This document shows positions 1 to 9,230 of a DNA stretch of 64,000 nucleotides, piece after piece. The notes below the pieces were generated by a model, which was not told the DNA's origin, did no database searches, and worked only from the letters and a program-made list of their open reading frames with translations. The position numbers and the translations under genes were made by a program. The DNA is from Stenotrophomonas sp. SAU14A_NAIMI4_5 (GTDB taxonomy: Bacteria; Pseudomonadota; Gammaproteobacteria; Xanthomonadales; Xanthomonadaceae), in NCBI RefSeq assembly GCF_003086795.1, contig NZ_CP026003.1, forward strand, positions 4,159,531-4,223,530, written 5' to 3'. Every line of letters begins with the position of its first letter. Position 1 is the first letter of the stretch.

Positions 1-233
1 CGTTTATGCAGTCCAGATCAATGACCAGCGTATCTTCTGCTGCAAACTGAAACCACGACTCAAGCAGCGTAACGGCATCATTCTCCATCCCCACAGTCTA
101 GTGCCCGTGCGACGGCACCCAAACAGCCGTTTGCGACATCATGTCATCCAGCTGTCACCGAGCAGCCGGATAATGGAAGGCCATAGCAGGGAAGACGGAT
201 GGAGGCAGGATCAGCCTCCCACGAATGCAGCAG
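1..233. other. Left-edge region, no gene assigned
   Basis: I cannot assign a gene here. Two readings are open. On the minus strand an ATG at 86-88 opens a frame that runs off the left edge after 29 codons (start MENDAVTLLESWF), but its ribosome-binding site is poor. On the plus strand the frame starting at base 2 is open from the edge to 292, but it would read through the terminator at 234-266. The other two plus frames stop at 22-24 and 46-48, so an upstream plus-strand gene could simply end there. The base composition is more A+T-rich than the following genes. Confidence 0.3.
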
Positions 234-266
234 GGCCGCGCCAGCGTTTGGCGCGGCCTTTTTTTT
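234..266 (+). terminator. Rho-independent terminator
   Basis: A perfect 9-bp GC stem (GGCCGCGCC / GGCGCGGCC) with a 7-nt loop is followed by eight T residues on the plus strand. It must end a plus-strand transcript that enters from the left edge, because the next gene to the right lies on the minus strand and converges on it. Confidence 0.85.
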
Positions 267-282
267 GCCATGCCGCGACGGC

Positions 283-900
283 TCAGAGATAGGCGTCGAT
301 CGGGCTGTGCAGCAGGCAGCTGTCGAAATCATCCACGTCGCGCAGCCCTGCGTGATCGATGCCGTGCTGCTGCAGGAGGATGGCGAGTGCACCCATGCCA
401 TCGGCAAACCGGCGCTCGACCCGCGTCAGTGGATCATGCATGGCGAGGTCGTAGTCGAAGCCATAGGCCGTTTCGGTGAAGCGTGCGGCGTGGGTGACAA
501 GACGCACCTCGAAGGCACCGTGCGCACCCGGCAGGACATGCACGAACCGGCGCAGGTCGTCCTGTGTTGCAAGCTCTGCTGCCAGGGGGTGTCCCTGCAC
601 GATCCGCTCCAGGGGAGGCAGCGGCGGTTCTGGATGGCGGCGCTGCCACAGCACCAGCGCGCGCTCGACATCATGGCCGCACCGCTGCAGGTCGGCGGCA
701 GCCTCATCCACCGGGGCGCCCGTGCGTTGCCTGTACTCGGCAACCAGCCGGCGCACGATCCAGGCATGCGCCATGGCAAGATCCCCACCCGATTCCATCA
801 GTGCCTGCCGGCAGGTACTGATGGACGCGGGCAGCTGCTGGCGAAGCAGGGTGATGCGTTGCGGCAGGGTCAGCGCATCCACGTGGCGGCTACCCGGCAA
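283..900 (-). CDS. Hypothetical protein with UBA/TS-N-like repeats
   Basis: A 205-residue soluble protein of unknown function. The N-terminal half has two segments that resemble the UBA/EF-Ts N-terminal helical fold (around residues 26-50, CRQALMESGGDLAMAHAWI, and around 66-86, DLQRCGHDVERALVLW). The rest is mixed and matches nothing I recognise. There is no signal peptide or membrane segment. The start overlaps the end of the upstream acetyltransferase gene by 11 nt, so the two are probably cotranscribed. The family resemblance is inference from the repeated small-helix pattern. Confidence 0.7.
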   Translation of the reverse strand: MPGSRHVDALTLPQRITLLRQQLPASISTCRQALMESGGDLAMAHAWIVRRLVAEYRQRTGAPVDEAAADLQRCGHDVERALVLWQRRHPEPPLPPLERIVQGHPLAAELATQDDLRRFVHVLPGAHGAFEVRLVTHAARFTETAYGFDYDLAMHDPLTRVERRFADGMGALAILLQQHGIDHAGLRDVDDFDSCLLHSPIDAYL

Positions 901-1378
901 ATGCCTTCAGCGCCGCGCCTTCCAGCCGGTACACGGTCCACTCGTCCTGCGGCTTGGCACCGGCGGCGGTGTAGAACTCGATGGCCGGGGTATTCCAGTC
1001 CAGCACCGACCATTCGAAGCGGCCGCAGCCTTCAGCCACCGCCTGGCGGGCGATGTACTTCAGCAGCGCCTTGCCGGCGCCGACACCGCGCTTTTCCTGG
1101 CTGACGTACAGGTCTTCCAGGTAGATGCCCTTGCGGCCCAGCCAGGTGGAATAGTTGTAGAAATACACCGCATAGCCGATGGCCTCGCCGTCGGCTTCGC
1201 AGATCAGCGCGCGGGCGGTGGCATCGGCGCCGAACAGGCTCTCGGCGATGCCGATCTCATCGGTCTGCACCGAATGTTCGGCCTTCTCGTAGATGGCCAG
1301 TTCGCGGATGAAATGCAGGATCAGCCCAGCGTCGGCCACGGTGGCCGGGCGGATGTCCAACACGGCCACCGTCGCCAT
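890..1378 (-). CDS. GNAT family N-acetyltransferase (diamine/thialysine acetyltransferase-like)
   Basis: This 162-residue protein has the full GNAT fold. Beta strand 4 and the acetyl-CoA loop are visible as LEDLYVSQEKRGVGAGKALL, where RGVGAG is the pyrophosphate-binding Q/RxxGxG/A motif. It is followed by WSVLDWNTPAIEFYTAAGA, typical of the spermidine/thialysine acetyltransferase subgroup (SAT1-like). It should transfer acetyl from acetyl-CoA to a small amine in the cytoplasm; the substrate is unknown. It lies 3 nt after the rpe stop codon and overlaps the next gene, forming a minus-strand operon. The length is normal for the family. Confidence 0.88.
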   Translation of the reverse strand: MATVAVLDIRPATVADAGLILHFIRELAIYEKAEHSVQTDEIGIAESLFGADATARALICEADGEAIGYAVYFYNYSTWLGRKGIYLEDLYVSQEKRGVGAGKALLKYIARQAVAEGCGRFEWSVLDWNTPAIEFYTAAGAKPQDEWTVYRLEGAALKAFAG

Positions 1379-1381
1379 GGC

Positions 1382-2059
1382 TCAGCCCCTGGCTGCAGCG
1401 ACGTTCGCGCGCATCTGCGCGATCACGTCCTGGTAGCTGGTCTTGGCGTTGAAGATGGCCGAGCCGGCCACGAAGGTGTCGGCGCCGGCGGCGGCGATCG
1501 CGCCGATGTTGTCGGCCTTCACGCCACCGTCGATCTCCAGGCGGATGTCCTTGCCGCTGGCATCGATCTTCTGGCGGACCACGCGCAGCTTGTCCAGCGC
1601 CGAGGGAATGAAGGCCTGGCCGCCGAAGCCCGGGTTGACCGACATCAGCAGCACCAGGTCCAGGTCATCCAGCACCCAGTCCAGGATGTCCACCGGGGTG
1701 GCCGGGTTCAGCACCAGGCCCGGCTTGCAGCCCAGCGAGCGGATCAGCTGGATGGTGCGGTGCGGGTGGCGGCTGGCCTCCGGGTGGAAGCTGATGTAGG
1801 TGGCACCGGCCTCGGCGAAGTCCGGGATGATGCGGTCCACCGGCTCGACCATCAGGTGCACGTCGATCGGCGCGGTGACGCCGTGCTTGCGCAGGGCCTG
1901 GCAGACCATCGGGCCGATGGTCAGGTTGGGCACGTAATGGTTGTCCATCACGTCGAAGTGGACCCAGTCCGCACCGGCGGCCAGGACGTTGTCCACTTCC
2001 TCGCCCAGGCGGGCGAAATCGGCGGACAGGATGGACGGGGCGATGAGGCAGTTGGACAT
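1382..2059 (-). CDS. rpe: Ribulose-phosphate 3-epimerase
   Basis: A 225-residue TIM-barrel enzyme that interconverts D-ribulose 5-phosphate and D-xylulose 5-phosphate in the pentose phosphate pathway. Family signatures are clear: the N-terminal [16 protein letters not shown], the metal-ligand segment [17 protein letters not shown], the phosphate loop [11 protein letters not shown] and the C-terminal [20 protein letters not shown]. Full length, with no anomalies. It sits between the J-domain gene and the acetyltransferase gene on the same strand. Confidence 0.97.
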   Translation of the reverse strand: MSNCLIAPSILSADFARLGEEVDNVLAAGADWVHFDVMDNHYVPNLTIGPMVCQALRKHGVTAPIDVHLMVEPVDRIIPDFAEAGATYISFHPEASRHPHRTIQLIRSLGCKPGLVLNPATPVDILDWVLDDLDLVLLMSVNPGFGGQAFIPSALDKLRVVRQKIDASGKDIRLEIDGGVKADNIGAIAAAGADTFVAGSAIFNAKTSYQDVIAQMRANVAAARG

Positions 2060-2089
2060 GGCCGGGGCCTTGGAGACGAGGGAAAGGGG

Positions 2090-2455
2090 TCAGCGCTTGC
2101 GCAGCGTCTTGATGCGGTCGTAGGCGGCGTTGATCCGCCGCGACTTCTGCTCGGCCTGCTGCTGCAGCTCGGGGGCCGCGCCGCCGAGCTTGTCGGGGTG
2201 GTACTGGGAAATGAGCTTGCGGTAGGCCCGCTCGACCTCGGCGTCGGTGGCCTCGGAGGTCAGCCCCAGCTCCCGGTACGGGTTTTCCTTGTTCAGGCGG
2301 AACCAGTCCGAGTCGAAGGCATGGCCGAGCAGCAGGCCGATGACCGCCCCGAACAGCGGATTGGGCCGGAACAGCAGGGCCCCGGCGATGAAACCGAGCA
2401 GTTTTCCGTACCAGCGCATGGCGCCCCAGGGTCGACCGGCGAAATGGATGCTCAT
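2090..2455 (-). CDS. Membrane-anchored J-domain protein (DjlA-like, short)
   Basis: A 121-residue protein with a glycine-rich hydrophobic segment (about residues 16-45, containing GFIAGALLF and GAVIGLLLGHAFDSDW) resembling the DjlA membrane anchor, then a J domain at the C-terminus with the HPD motif (ISQYHPDKL) that stimulates DnaK ATPase. The TerB-like middle of full-length DjlA is missing, so this is a minimal form. The start is uncertain: a second ATG at 2419 (MRWYGKLLGF) matches the usual DjlA beginning better, and neither start has a good ribosome-binding site. Confidence 0.82.
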   Translation of the reverse strand: MSIHFAGRPWGAMRWYGKLLGFIAGALLFRPNPLFGAVIGLLLGHAFDSDWFRLNKENPYRELGLTSEATDAEVERAYRKLISQYHPDKLGGAAPELQQQAEQKSRRINAAYDRIKTLRKR

Positions 2456-2560
2456 TTTACGTCACAGCGGGCCCGGACCGCTTTACACTAGGCCGCCCGC
2501 TGGTCAGCGGGCCCGCCGGGTCCGTTGGGCAGCCGTATCGACAACGCCCCAGGAGTGCCC

Positions 2561-3487
2561 GTGCCAACCACGCTGTTGCAATCCGATCTCCCCGGCCTGC
2601 CCTTGCGCCATCGCGGCAAGGTGCGTGATGTGTTCGATATCCCGCGCGAGCGGCTGCCTGCAGGGACCCCGCCGGGCGACTACCTGCTCATGGTGGCCAC
2701 CGATCGCCTGTCGGCGTTCGACGTGGTCCTGCCCGACCCGATCCCGGGCAAGGGCGAGATGCTCTGCCAGGTGTCCAACTTCTGGTTCGCCAAGACCGCC
2801 CACCTGATGCCCAACCACCTGACCGGCATCGACGTGGCCAGCGTGCTGCCCGAGGGCGTGGACCCGGCCCTGTACGCCAAGCGCGCGGTGGTCACCCGCA
2901 AGCTGAAGCCGGTGCCGGTGGAGGCGATCGCCCGCGGTTACCTGATCGGCAGCGGCTGGAAGGACTACCAGCGCACCGGCAAGGTCAGCGGCATCGACCT
3001 GCCCGACGGCCTGCGCCAGGCCGAGCAGCTGCCCGAGCCGATCTTCACCCCGTCCACCAAGGCCGCCGTCGGCGACCACGACGAGAACATCGATTTCGAT
3101 GCGATGGTCAAGCAGGTGGGCGCGGACCTGGCCGAGCGCGTGCGCGATGCCACCCTGCGCATCTACAAGTTCGCGGCGGACTACGCCCGTGAGCGCGGCA
3201 TCATCCTGGCCGATACCAAGTTCGAGTTCGGTACCGATGCCGATGGCCGCCTGTACATCATGGACGAGATGCTGACGCCGGACTCCTCGCGTTACTGGCC
3301 GGCCGACGAGTACGAAGTGGGCACCAGCCCCCCGAGCTACGACAAGCAGTTCGTGCGTGACTACCTGGAGACGCTGGACTGGGGCAAGACCGCCCCGGGC
3401 CCGAACATCCCGGCGGAAATCATCGAGCGCACCCGCGCCAAGTACGCCGAGGCGCTGCAGCGCCTGGCCGGGATCAGCGTCGACTGA
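2561..3487 (+). CDS. purC: Phosphoribosylaminoimidazole-succinocarboxamide synthase
   Basis: SAICAR synthetase (308 residues, the long bacterial/yeast-type form) condenses CAIR with aspartate using ATP in purine synthesis. Visible family motifs are [12 protein letters not shown] near the N-terminus, the [14 protein letters not shown] segment, FTPSTKAA and LADTKFEFG followed by [13 protein letters not shown] chose the GTG at 2561 because an AGGAG lies 5 nt upstream (2551-2555). The frame stays open to a TTG at 2525 but no ribosome-binding site is seen there. It is divergent from the J-domain gene. Confidence 0.96.
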   Translation: MPTTLLQSDLPGLPLRHRGKVRDVFDIPRERLPAGTPPGDYLLMVATDRLSAFDVVLPDPIPGKGEMLCQVSNFWFAKTAHLMPNHLTGIDVASVLPEGVDPALYAKRAVVTRKLKPVPVEAIARGYLIGSGWKDYQRTGKVSGIDLPDGLRQAEQLPEPIFTPSTKAAVGDHDENIDFDAMVKQVGADLAERVRDATLRIYKFAADYARERGIILADTKFEFGTDADGRLYIMDEMLTPDSSRYWPADEYEVGTSPPSYDKQFVRDYLETLDWGKTAPGPNIPAEIIERTRAKYAEALQRLAGISVD

Positions 3488-3496
3488 TTGCCCCAG

Positions 3497-3530
3497 CGCC
3501 CCCGGCCGGAAGGTCGGGGGCGTTCTGCTT
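3497..3530 (+). terminator. Probable terminator of purC
   Basis: An 8-bp GC stem (CGCCCCCG / CGGGGGCG) with a 10-nt loop lies 10 nt after the purC stop and is followed by a short T-rich stretch (TTCTGCTT). It is an imperfect but plausible intrinsic terminator. Confidence 0.6.
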
Positions 3531-3581
3531 GGGACGACCCATTCGCCCGGATGATCCGCTGAACCCCGCGCTGCGCGCGAT

Positions 3582-3604
3582 GGTCGACCAACGGTCGACC
3601 CTAC
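3582..3604 (-). repeat. SMAG-type REP palindrome
   Basis: A palindrome GGTCGACC-aac-GGTCGACC ends in CTAC, which is the GTAG head of the SMAG family on the minus strand. It lies between purC and the next gene. Confidence 0.85.
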
Positions 3605-3653
3605 CCTGCGGACGCCCCCGCACCGTCCGGCCCGGCCGGAGTATGCTGGCGGC

Positions 3654-4139
3654 ATGCAGACCACCACCCAGCTTGCGCGGCCGATCGACCGCTACTTCGC
3701 CAGCTATTCAGACGACCACCGCAACGTCATCAACCAACGCATCCACGTGGTGGCGGTGCCGGCGATCCTGTGGTCGGTGGTGGCCCTGCTGTGGTGCGTG
3801 CCGCCGCTGATCACCTGGTTCCAGTACGGCATCTGGTCGGCCTTCGCGATGTTCAGCGCCTGGTGCTTCTACAACAAGCTGTCGCGCCCGCTGGGCATCG
3901 GCATGCTCATCCAGTTCTTCGTGTTCGGCTGCCTGTGCCGCCTGCTGGAAGCCGAGATCGGCCTGAACAGCCTGCGCTGGCTGGCGGTGGGCGTGTTCGT
4001 GGTGGCCTGGGTGGCGCAGTTCATCGGCCACAAGTTCGAGGGCCGCAAGCCCAGCTTCCTGACCGACCTGACCTACCTGCTGATCGGCCCGGCCTGGGTG
4101 ATGGCCAAGGCCTACCGCAAGCTCGACTGGCGCTACTGA
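3654..4139 (+). CDS. Mpo1-like (DUF962) membrane protein
   Basis: A 161-residue protein of the DUF962/Mpo1 family; the yeast member is an Fe(II)-dependent dioxygenase acting on 2-hydroxy fatty acids. It has about four hydrophobic segments and the family motifs HRNVINQRIHVVAVP near the N-terminus and AQFIGHKFEGRKPS followed by LLIGPAWVMAK at the C-terminus, with the conserved histidines (HRN, IHV, GHKFEGRKP) that would hold the metal. The bacterial substrate is unknown. It is separated from purC by a terminator and a SMAG repeat, so it probably has its own promoter. Confidence 0.85.
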   Translation: MQTTTQLARPIDRYFASYSDDHRNVINQRIHVVAVPAILWSVVALLWCVPPLITWFQYGIWSAFAMFSAWCFYNKLSRPLGIGMLIQFFVFGCLCRLLEAEIGLNSLRWLAVGVFVVAWVAQFIGHKFEGRKPSFLTDLTYLLIGPAWVMAKAYRKLDWRY

Positions 4140-4492
4140 CCTCTCCTGCCGCGTCACTGTCCGTCGTTTCCTGAACGGGCGCGTCCCGTCACCCCTGCTG
4201 CACGAACGACCTGCCAGCCTGCGATGCACGGGCGGCACACGGCTGCCTGCGCATCCGCCGTGAAAGCCACAGCCGTTGCCACGCGGGGGCGCAGGCCGCC
4301 ATGCGCGGGCGTAGGGAGCCGATCCTGCAAAGCCGGCGACCACACGCCGCAAGGCCCTGGAATGGGCATGCCGCACCGCAAAAAAGATGAATAGCGCACG
4401 TTACATGCCGTTTGTGGCCGTTACATGGGTTTCGGCGGCATTTGGCTGACTGTTAGACTCAATGACCTGCTCGTGAATCATGGATTCCCTGC
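4140..4492. other. Intergenic region upstream of the Mrp operon
   Basis: No credible gene is seen in this stretch of about 350 bases. The right part (about 4380-4480) is more A+T-rich than the surroundings and probably carries the promoter of the antiporter operon, but no hexamer pair was convincing. Confidence 0.4.
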
Positions 4493-7321
4493 ATGCTCCC
4501 CAGCCTGCCCCTGCTGCTGGCCCTGCCGTTCCTGATGGCAGTGGCTGTTGCGGCCTTCCCCCGTAGTTCCCGCTCGACAGCCGCCTGGCTGGCGGCGCTG
4601 GCGCCGTTGGGCGGATTGGCCATCCTCGGCTGGCTGACCCCGGCCATCATGGAGGGGCAGGTGGTCCGCAGCGTGATGCCTTGGCTGCCGCAGATAGGGC
4701 TGGACTTCGCCCTGCGCCTGGACGGCCTGGCCTGGATGTTCGCCGGCATGGTGCTGGGCATCGGCGCGCTGGTGGTGCTTTACGCGCGCTACTACCTCAG
4801 CAGCCAGGACAACGCGCACCGCTTCTACTGCTACCTGCTGCTGTTCATGGGCGCCATGCTGGGCATGGTGATCTCCGGCAACCTGCTGCTGCTGATGGTG
4901 TTCTGGGAAATGACCAGCATCAGCTCGTTCCTGCTGATCGGCTTCTGGTCGCACCGCAAGGACGCCCGCGAGGGCGCGCGGATGGCGCTGGTGATCACCG
5001 GCGGCGGCGGCCTGGCCCTGCTCGGTGGCGTGCTGCTGATCGGCCGCATCGTCGGCAGCTTCGACCTGGACGTGGTGCTGGCCGCCGGCGACCAGATCCG
5101 CGCCAGCGCGCTCTACCCCTATGCCCTGTTCCTGGTGCTGGCCGGCATCTTCACCAAGAGCGCGCAGTTCCCGTTCCACTTCTGGCTGCCGCACGCGATG
5201 GCCGCGCCCACCCCGGTGTCGGCCTACCTGCATTCGGCCACCATGGTGAAGGCCGGCGTGTTCCTGCTGGCCCGCCTGCACCCGGCCCTGGCCGGCACCG
5301 ACCTGTTCTTCTATACGGTCAGCGGCATCGGCGCGCTGACCCTGCTGATCGGCGCCTGGAACGCGATCTTCCAGCACGACCTGAAGGGCCTGCTGGCCTA
5401 CTCGACCATTTCCCACCTCGGCCTGATCACCCTGCTGTTCGGCCTGTCCACGCCGATGGCGGTGGTGGCCGGCGTGTTCCACATCCTCAACCACGCCACG
5501 TTCAAGGCCTCGCTGTTCATGGCCGCCGGCATCATCGACCACGAAACCGGCACCCGTGATATGCGCAAGCTGGGTGGCCTGCGCAGGCTGATGCCCTTCA
5601 CCAGCGCGCTGGCGATCATCGCCTCGCTGGCGATGGCCGGCATCCCGCTGCTCAACGGCTTCCTGTCCAAGGAAATGCTGTTTGCCGAGGCGCTGACCGC
5701 CGGCGGCCCGGGCACCATGCGCACCGCGGTGTCGATCGCCGCGCTGCTGGCCGGCGTGTTCGGCGTGGCCTACAGCCTGCGCTTCGTGCACGACACCTTC
5801 TTCGGCCCCGGCCCGCACGACCTGGACCGCGTGCCGCACGAGCCGCCGCGCTGGATGAAGGTGCCGGTGGAGATCCTGGTGGTGATCTGCGTGGCGGTGG
5901 GCATCGCCCCGGCGCTGACCGTGGCCCCGGTGCTGCATGCCGCGGCCGGCTCCATCCTCGGCAACGCCATGCCCGAGTACAGCCTGTCGGTCTGGCACGG
6001 CTTCAACCTGCCGCTGGCGATGAGCGCGATCGGCGTGGTCGGCGGCGTGGCCCTGTACTTCGGCCTGCGCAAGCTGATCAACCTGCACGGCGTGCAGAAC
6101 ACCGCCACCGGCCGCAACGTCTTCCACGCCCAGCTGGACACGGTGTCCGCGCTGGCCATGCGCCTGACCAACGGCATCGCCAACGGCAGCCTGCAGCGCA
6201 TGCTGCTGGGCCTGGTGCTGGTGGCCATCACCGTGGCCGCCGCGCCCTACATCGCCAACCCGGCCTCGCCCAACTGGACCAGGCCGCAGTCGATGCCGCT
6301 GCTGGGCTGGGCGCTGTGGCTGGTGATGATGGCCTGCGCCGTGGCTACCCTCCGCGTCTACAAGCAGCGCCTGCTGGCGGTGCTGCTGGTCGGTGGCGTC
6401 GGCCTGATGGTGTCGCTCACCTTCGTGTTCCTGTCCGCCCCCGACCTGGCCCTGACCCAGCTGCTGGTGGAGATGGTGACCCTGGTGCTGATGCTGCTGG
6501 GCATGAACTACCTGCCCGCCCAGTCCGGGCCGGAGCGGCCGCGCTGGCGCAAGCAGCGCGATGCGGTCATCGCGATCATCGCCGGCGCCGGCCTCGGCGC
6601 GCTGGCCTACAGCGCGATGACCCTGCCGCCGAACACCATGGCCGGCGAGATGCTCGCCCGCGCCCTGCCCGAGGCCTATGGGCAGAACGTGGTCAACGTG
6701 ATCCTGGTCGACTTCCGCGGCTTCGATACCTTCGGCGAGATCACCGTGTTCGGCATCGCCGCGCTGGTGGTGCATGCCCTGCTGCGGCGCACGCGCATGG
6801 CGCCGGAACAGATCATGCCGGGCCCGCCGATCAAGCTGCCGGTGCCGGCCGATCTGGCCCAGATCATGTTCCCGCTCACCCTGACGGTGTCGATCTTCCT
6901 GTTCCTGCGCGGCCACAACGCGCCCGGCGGCGGCTTCATCGCCGGCCTGGTGCTGGCGGTGCCGCTGCTGATCCAGTACGTGATCCAGGGCACCGCCTCG
7001 GTCGAATCGCGCTTCGGCTTCGACTACATCCGCTGCATCGGCATGGGCCTGCTGATCGCCCTGCTCAGCGGCAGCGCCTCGATGCTGTTCGGCGTGCCGT
7101 TCCTGACCAGCGGCCACCTCGACCTGCACCTGCCGCTGATCGGTGAAGTACCGCTGGCCAGCGCGATCGGGTTCGACATCGGCGTGTACCTGGTGGTGTT
7201 CGGCGGCGCCATGCTGATGCTGTCGATGATGGGCACGGTCAAGCCGTCGCGCACGCGCACCGCGCGCCGGGGCGAGATCGACCTGCAACGCCGTTCGGCC
7301 CGCACCGGGGAGATGCACTGA
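4493..7321 (+). CDS. Mrp/Mnh cation/proton antiporter, fused subunits A and B
   Basis: This 942-residue polytopic inner-membrane protein is the large subunit of a multi-subunit Na+(K+)/H+ antiporter. Residues 1 to about 770 are MrpA, related to complex I NuoL: FWEMTSISSFLLIGFW, then the proton-channel segment KSAQFPFHFWLPHAM and TPVSAYLHSATMVKAG. The last 150 residues or so are an MrpB domain with its hallmark FLRGHNAPGGGFIAGL. The A-B fusion is as in PhaAB of rhizobia. The stop codon shares one base with the ATG of the next gene. An alternative ATG at 4480 is out of frame. Confidence 0.95.
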   Translation: MLPSLPLLLALPFLMAVAVAAFPRSSRSTAAWLAALAPLGGLAILGWLTPAIMEGQVVRSVMPWLPQIGLDFALRLDGLAWMFAGMVLGIGALVVLYARYYLSSQDNAHRFYCYLLLFMGAMLGMVISGNLLLLMVFWEMTSISSFLLIGFWSHRKDAREGARMALVITGGGGLALLGGVLLIGRIVGSFDLDVVLAAGDQIRASALYPYALFLVLAGIFTKSAQFPFHFWLPHAMAAPTPVSAYLHSATMVKAGVFLLARLHPALAGTDLFFYTVSGIGALTLLIGAWNAIFQHDLKGLLAYSTISHLGLITLLFGLSTPMAVVAGVFHILNHATFKASLFMAAGIIDHETGTRDMRKLGGLRRLMPFTSALAIIASLAMAGIPLLNGFLSKEMLFAEALTAGGPGTMRTAVSIAALLAGVFGVAYSLRFVHDTFFGPGPHDLDRVPHEPPRWMKVPVEILVVICVAVGIAPALTVAPVLHAAAGSILGNAMPEYSLSVWHGFNLPLAMSAIGVVGGVALYFGLRKLINLHGVQNTATGRNVFHAQLDTVSALAMRLTNGIANGSLQRMLLGLVLVAITVAAAPYIANPASPNWTRPQSMPLLGWALWLVMMACAVATLRVYKQRLLAVLLVGGVGLMVSLTFVFLSAPDLALTQLLVEMVTLVLMLLGMNYLPAQSGPERPRWRKQRDAVIAIIAGAGLGALAYSAMTLPPNTMAGEMLARALPEAYGQNVVNVILVDFRGFDTFGEITVFGIAALVVHALLRRTRMAPEQIMPGPPIKLPVPADLAQIMFPLTLTVSIFLFLRGHNAPGGGFIAGLVLAVPLLIQYVIQGTASVESRFGFDYIRCIGMGLLIALLSGSASMLFGVPFLTSGHLDLHLPLIGEVPLASAIGFDIGVYLVVFGGAMLMLSMMGTVKPSRTRTARRGEIDLQRRSARTGEMH

Positions 7322-7698
7322 TGGAACTGGCCCTGGCCACCGCGATCGGCGTGCTGACCGCCATCGGCGTCTACCTGCTGCTGCGCGCGCGCAGCTTCGA
7401 TGTGATCCTCGGCATGACCTTCCTGTCCTACGCCACCAACCTGCTGATCTTCGCCGGTGGCCGCGTGGTGCTGGGCAAGGCGCCGGTACTGAAGGAAGGC
7501 GTGGACAGCAACCTGGGCAACTACACCGATCCGCTGCCGCAGGCGCTGGTGCTGACCGCCATCGTCATCGCCTTTGCGATGACCGCGGTGACCATCGTGC
7601 TGGCGATGCGCAGCCGCAGCGACAACCACAGCGACCACGTGGATGCGCACGAACCGGATGAGGACGCACCGCCGCGTCGGGGCGAGGACCAGGCATGA
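7321..7698 (+). CDS. mnhC: Mrp/Mnh antiporter subunit C
   Basis: A 125-residue NuoK-like membrane subunit with three transmembrane helices, including LLRARSFDVILGMTFLSYATNLL and DPLPQALVLTAIVIAFA, the latter the classic MrpC/NuoK DPLPQALVLTAIVI signature. It ends in an acidic, hydrophilic tail. Its ATG overlaps the stop of the A/B gene (TGATG), and its own stop overlaps subunit D by 4 nt, so translation is coupled. It works only as part of the six-protein complex. Confidence 0.94.
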   Translation: MELALATAIGVLTAIGVYLLLRARSFDVILGMTFLSYATNLLIFAGGRVVLGKAPVLKEGVDSNLGNYTDPLPQALVLTAIVIAFAMTAVTIVLAMRSRSDNHSDHVDAHEPDEDAPPRRGEDQA

Positions 7699-9230
7699 AT
7701 CATCTGGTGATCCTGCCGATCCTGGTTCCGCTGCTCGGCGCCGCGCTGTCCCTGTTCGTCGAACACCGCCGCTATGGCCCGAAGGTGCAGCGCAGCGTGG
7801 CCTGGACCGCGATGGCGGCGCTGGCCGTGGTGGTGGGCCTGCTGTTCGCGCAGACCGCCGGCGGTGACATCAACGTCTACCTGCTGGGTGACTGGCCCTC
7901 GCGGCTGGGCATCGCGCTGGTGGCCGACCGCCTGTCGGCGTGGATGCTGCTGACCACGTTGCTGCTGGCCATCCCCTGCCTGATGCATGCGTGCTCGGGC
8001 TGGGACCGGCGCGCGCCGCACTTCCACGCGCTGTTCCAGTTCCAGCTGGTGGGCCTGAACGGTGCGTTCCTGACCGGCGACATCTTCAACCTGTTCGTGT
8101 TCTTCGAGGTGATGCTGATCGCCTCCTACGGCCTGCTGCTGAGCGGCGGCCGTGGCCTGCGCATGCGCATCGGCCTGCACTACGTGGTGTTCAACGTCAC
8201 CGCCTCGACCCTGTTCCTGATCGCGCTGGGCCTGCTGTATGCCTCGCTGGGGTCGCTGAACATGGCCGAGCTGTCGCAGCGCATCGCCGAGGTACCGGCC
8301 TCGCAGCTGACCCTGGTGAAAGCGACCATCGGCCTGTTGCTGCTGGTGTTCTGCGCCAAGGCCGCGCTGATGCCGCTGTACCTGTGGCTGCCCGAATCCT
8401 ATGCGCGTGCGCCGGCGGCGGTGGCGGCGCTGTTCGCGATCATGACCAAGGTCGGCCTGTACGCGGTGCTGCGCGTGCAGATGCTGTGGTTCGGCGAGGA
8501 CGCAGGCGCGCTGGCCGGCTACGGCCGCGACTGGCTGCTGTGGGCCGGCGTGGCCACCCTGGTGCTGGGCGGCCTCGGCGCGCTGGCCGCGGCCCGCCTG
8601 CGTGTGCTGATCTCCTATCTGGTCGTCGTTTCGGCGGCGACGCTGTTCATCGCCTTCGCGGTGGGCACGCCGAAGGTGCTGTCGGCCGGCCTCTACTACC
8701 TGCCGCACAGCAGCTTCGTGGCGGCGGCCCTGTTCCTCATCGCCGACCTGATCCGCCGCCGCCGTGGCGGTGCCAGCGACCGCAAGGAAGTGGTGGCACC
8801 GATGCCGGGCAAGGAAACGCCGGCCGTGCTGTTCCTGATCGGCGCGGTGTCGGTGGCCGGCCTGCCGCCGCTGTCCGGCTTCCTGGCCAAGGCCGCGCTG
8901 CTGGCCGGCATGCCGGCGCAGTACACCGCCGCGGTGTGGACGGCGGTGCTGGTCAGCAGCCTGCTGGTCATCATGGGCCTGACCCGCGGCGGCATCCGCC
9001 TGTTCTGGCGCGTGCCGACGCCCGACCCGGACGCGCCGCCGCCGCGCAAGGCACCGCTGCGCCGCATCGAGCTGTATGCCGCGTGCCTGCTGCTGGCCTA
9101 CGGCGTCGGCATGGCCGTGGCCGCCGCGCCGCTGATGCGCCACACCGACGCCATCGCCGCCCAGCTGCTGCAGCCGGGTGACTACGTGCAGCAGTTGCGC
9201 GCGACCACGCCGGAGATCCGCCAGCCATGA
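7695..9230 (+). CDS. mnhD: Mrp/Mnh antiporter subunit D
   Basis: A 511-residue membrane subunit homologous to the NuoM/NuoN antiporter-like subunits of complex I. The central proton-translocation region is visible: FNLFVFFEVMLIASYGLLLS holds the essential glutamate of TM5, followed by KAALMPLYLWLPESYARAP. A second antiporter-type half follows, with HSSFVAAALFLIADL and GLPPLSGFLAKAAL. About 14 hydrophobic segments. It overlaps both neighbours by 4 nt (ATGA), as expected in this operon. Confidence 0.95.
   Translation: MNHLVILPILVPLLGAALSLFVEHRRYGPKVQRSVAWTAMAALAVVVGLLFAQTAGGDINVYLLGDWPSRLGIALVADRLSAWMLLTTLLLAIPCLMHACSGWDRRAPHFHALFQFQLVGLNGAFLTGDIFNLFVFFEVMLIASYGLLLSGGRGLRMRIGLHYVVFNVTASTLFLIALGLLYASLGSLNMAELSQRIAEVPASQLTLVKATIGLLLLVFCAKAALMPLYLWLPESYARAPAAVAALFAIMTKVGLYAVLRVQMLWFGEDAGALAGYGRDWLLWAGVATLVLGGLGALAAARLRVLISYLVVVSAATLFIAFAVGTPKVLSAGLYYLPHSSFVAAALFLIADLIRRRRGGASDRKEVVAPMPGKETPAVLFLIGAVSVAGLPPLSGFLAKAALLAGMPAQYTAAVWTAVLVSSLLVIMGLTRGGIRLFWRVPTPDPDAPPPRKAPLRRIELYAACLLLAYGVGMAVAAAPLMRHTDAIAAQLLQPGDYVQQLRATTPEIRQP

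Noticed and set aside
1..292. Plus-strand frame open from the left edge through 292, possibly the end of a peptidase S24-like protein
   Set aside because: It runs through a strong intrinsic terminator and has no family motif; the minus strand is open too. Not enough sequence to decide.
4478..7318. A 946-codon open frame on the minus strand opposite the antiporter subunit A/B gene
   Set aside because: The translation is dominated by His, Gln, Gly, Ala and Arg in a way typical of antisense frames in high-G+C DNA, and the plus strand encodes a recognisable protein. The same applies to the long frames at 7521-9143 (-), 476-2491 (+), 18468-20672 (+), 38181-40448 (+), 41147-42934 (-) and 46350-47819 (+).
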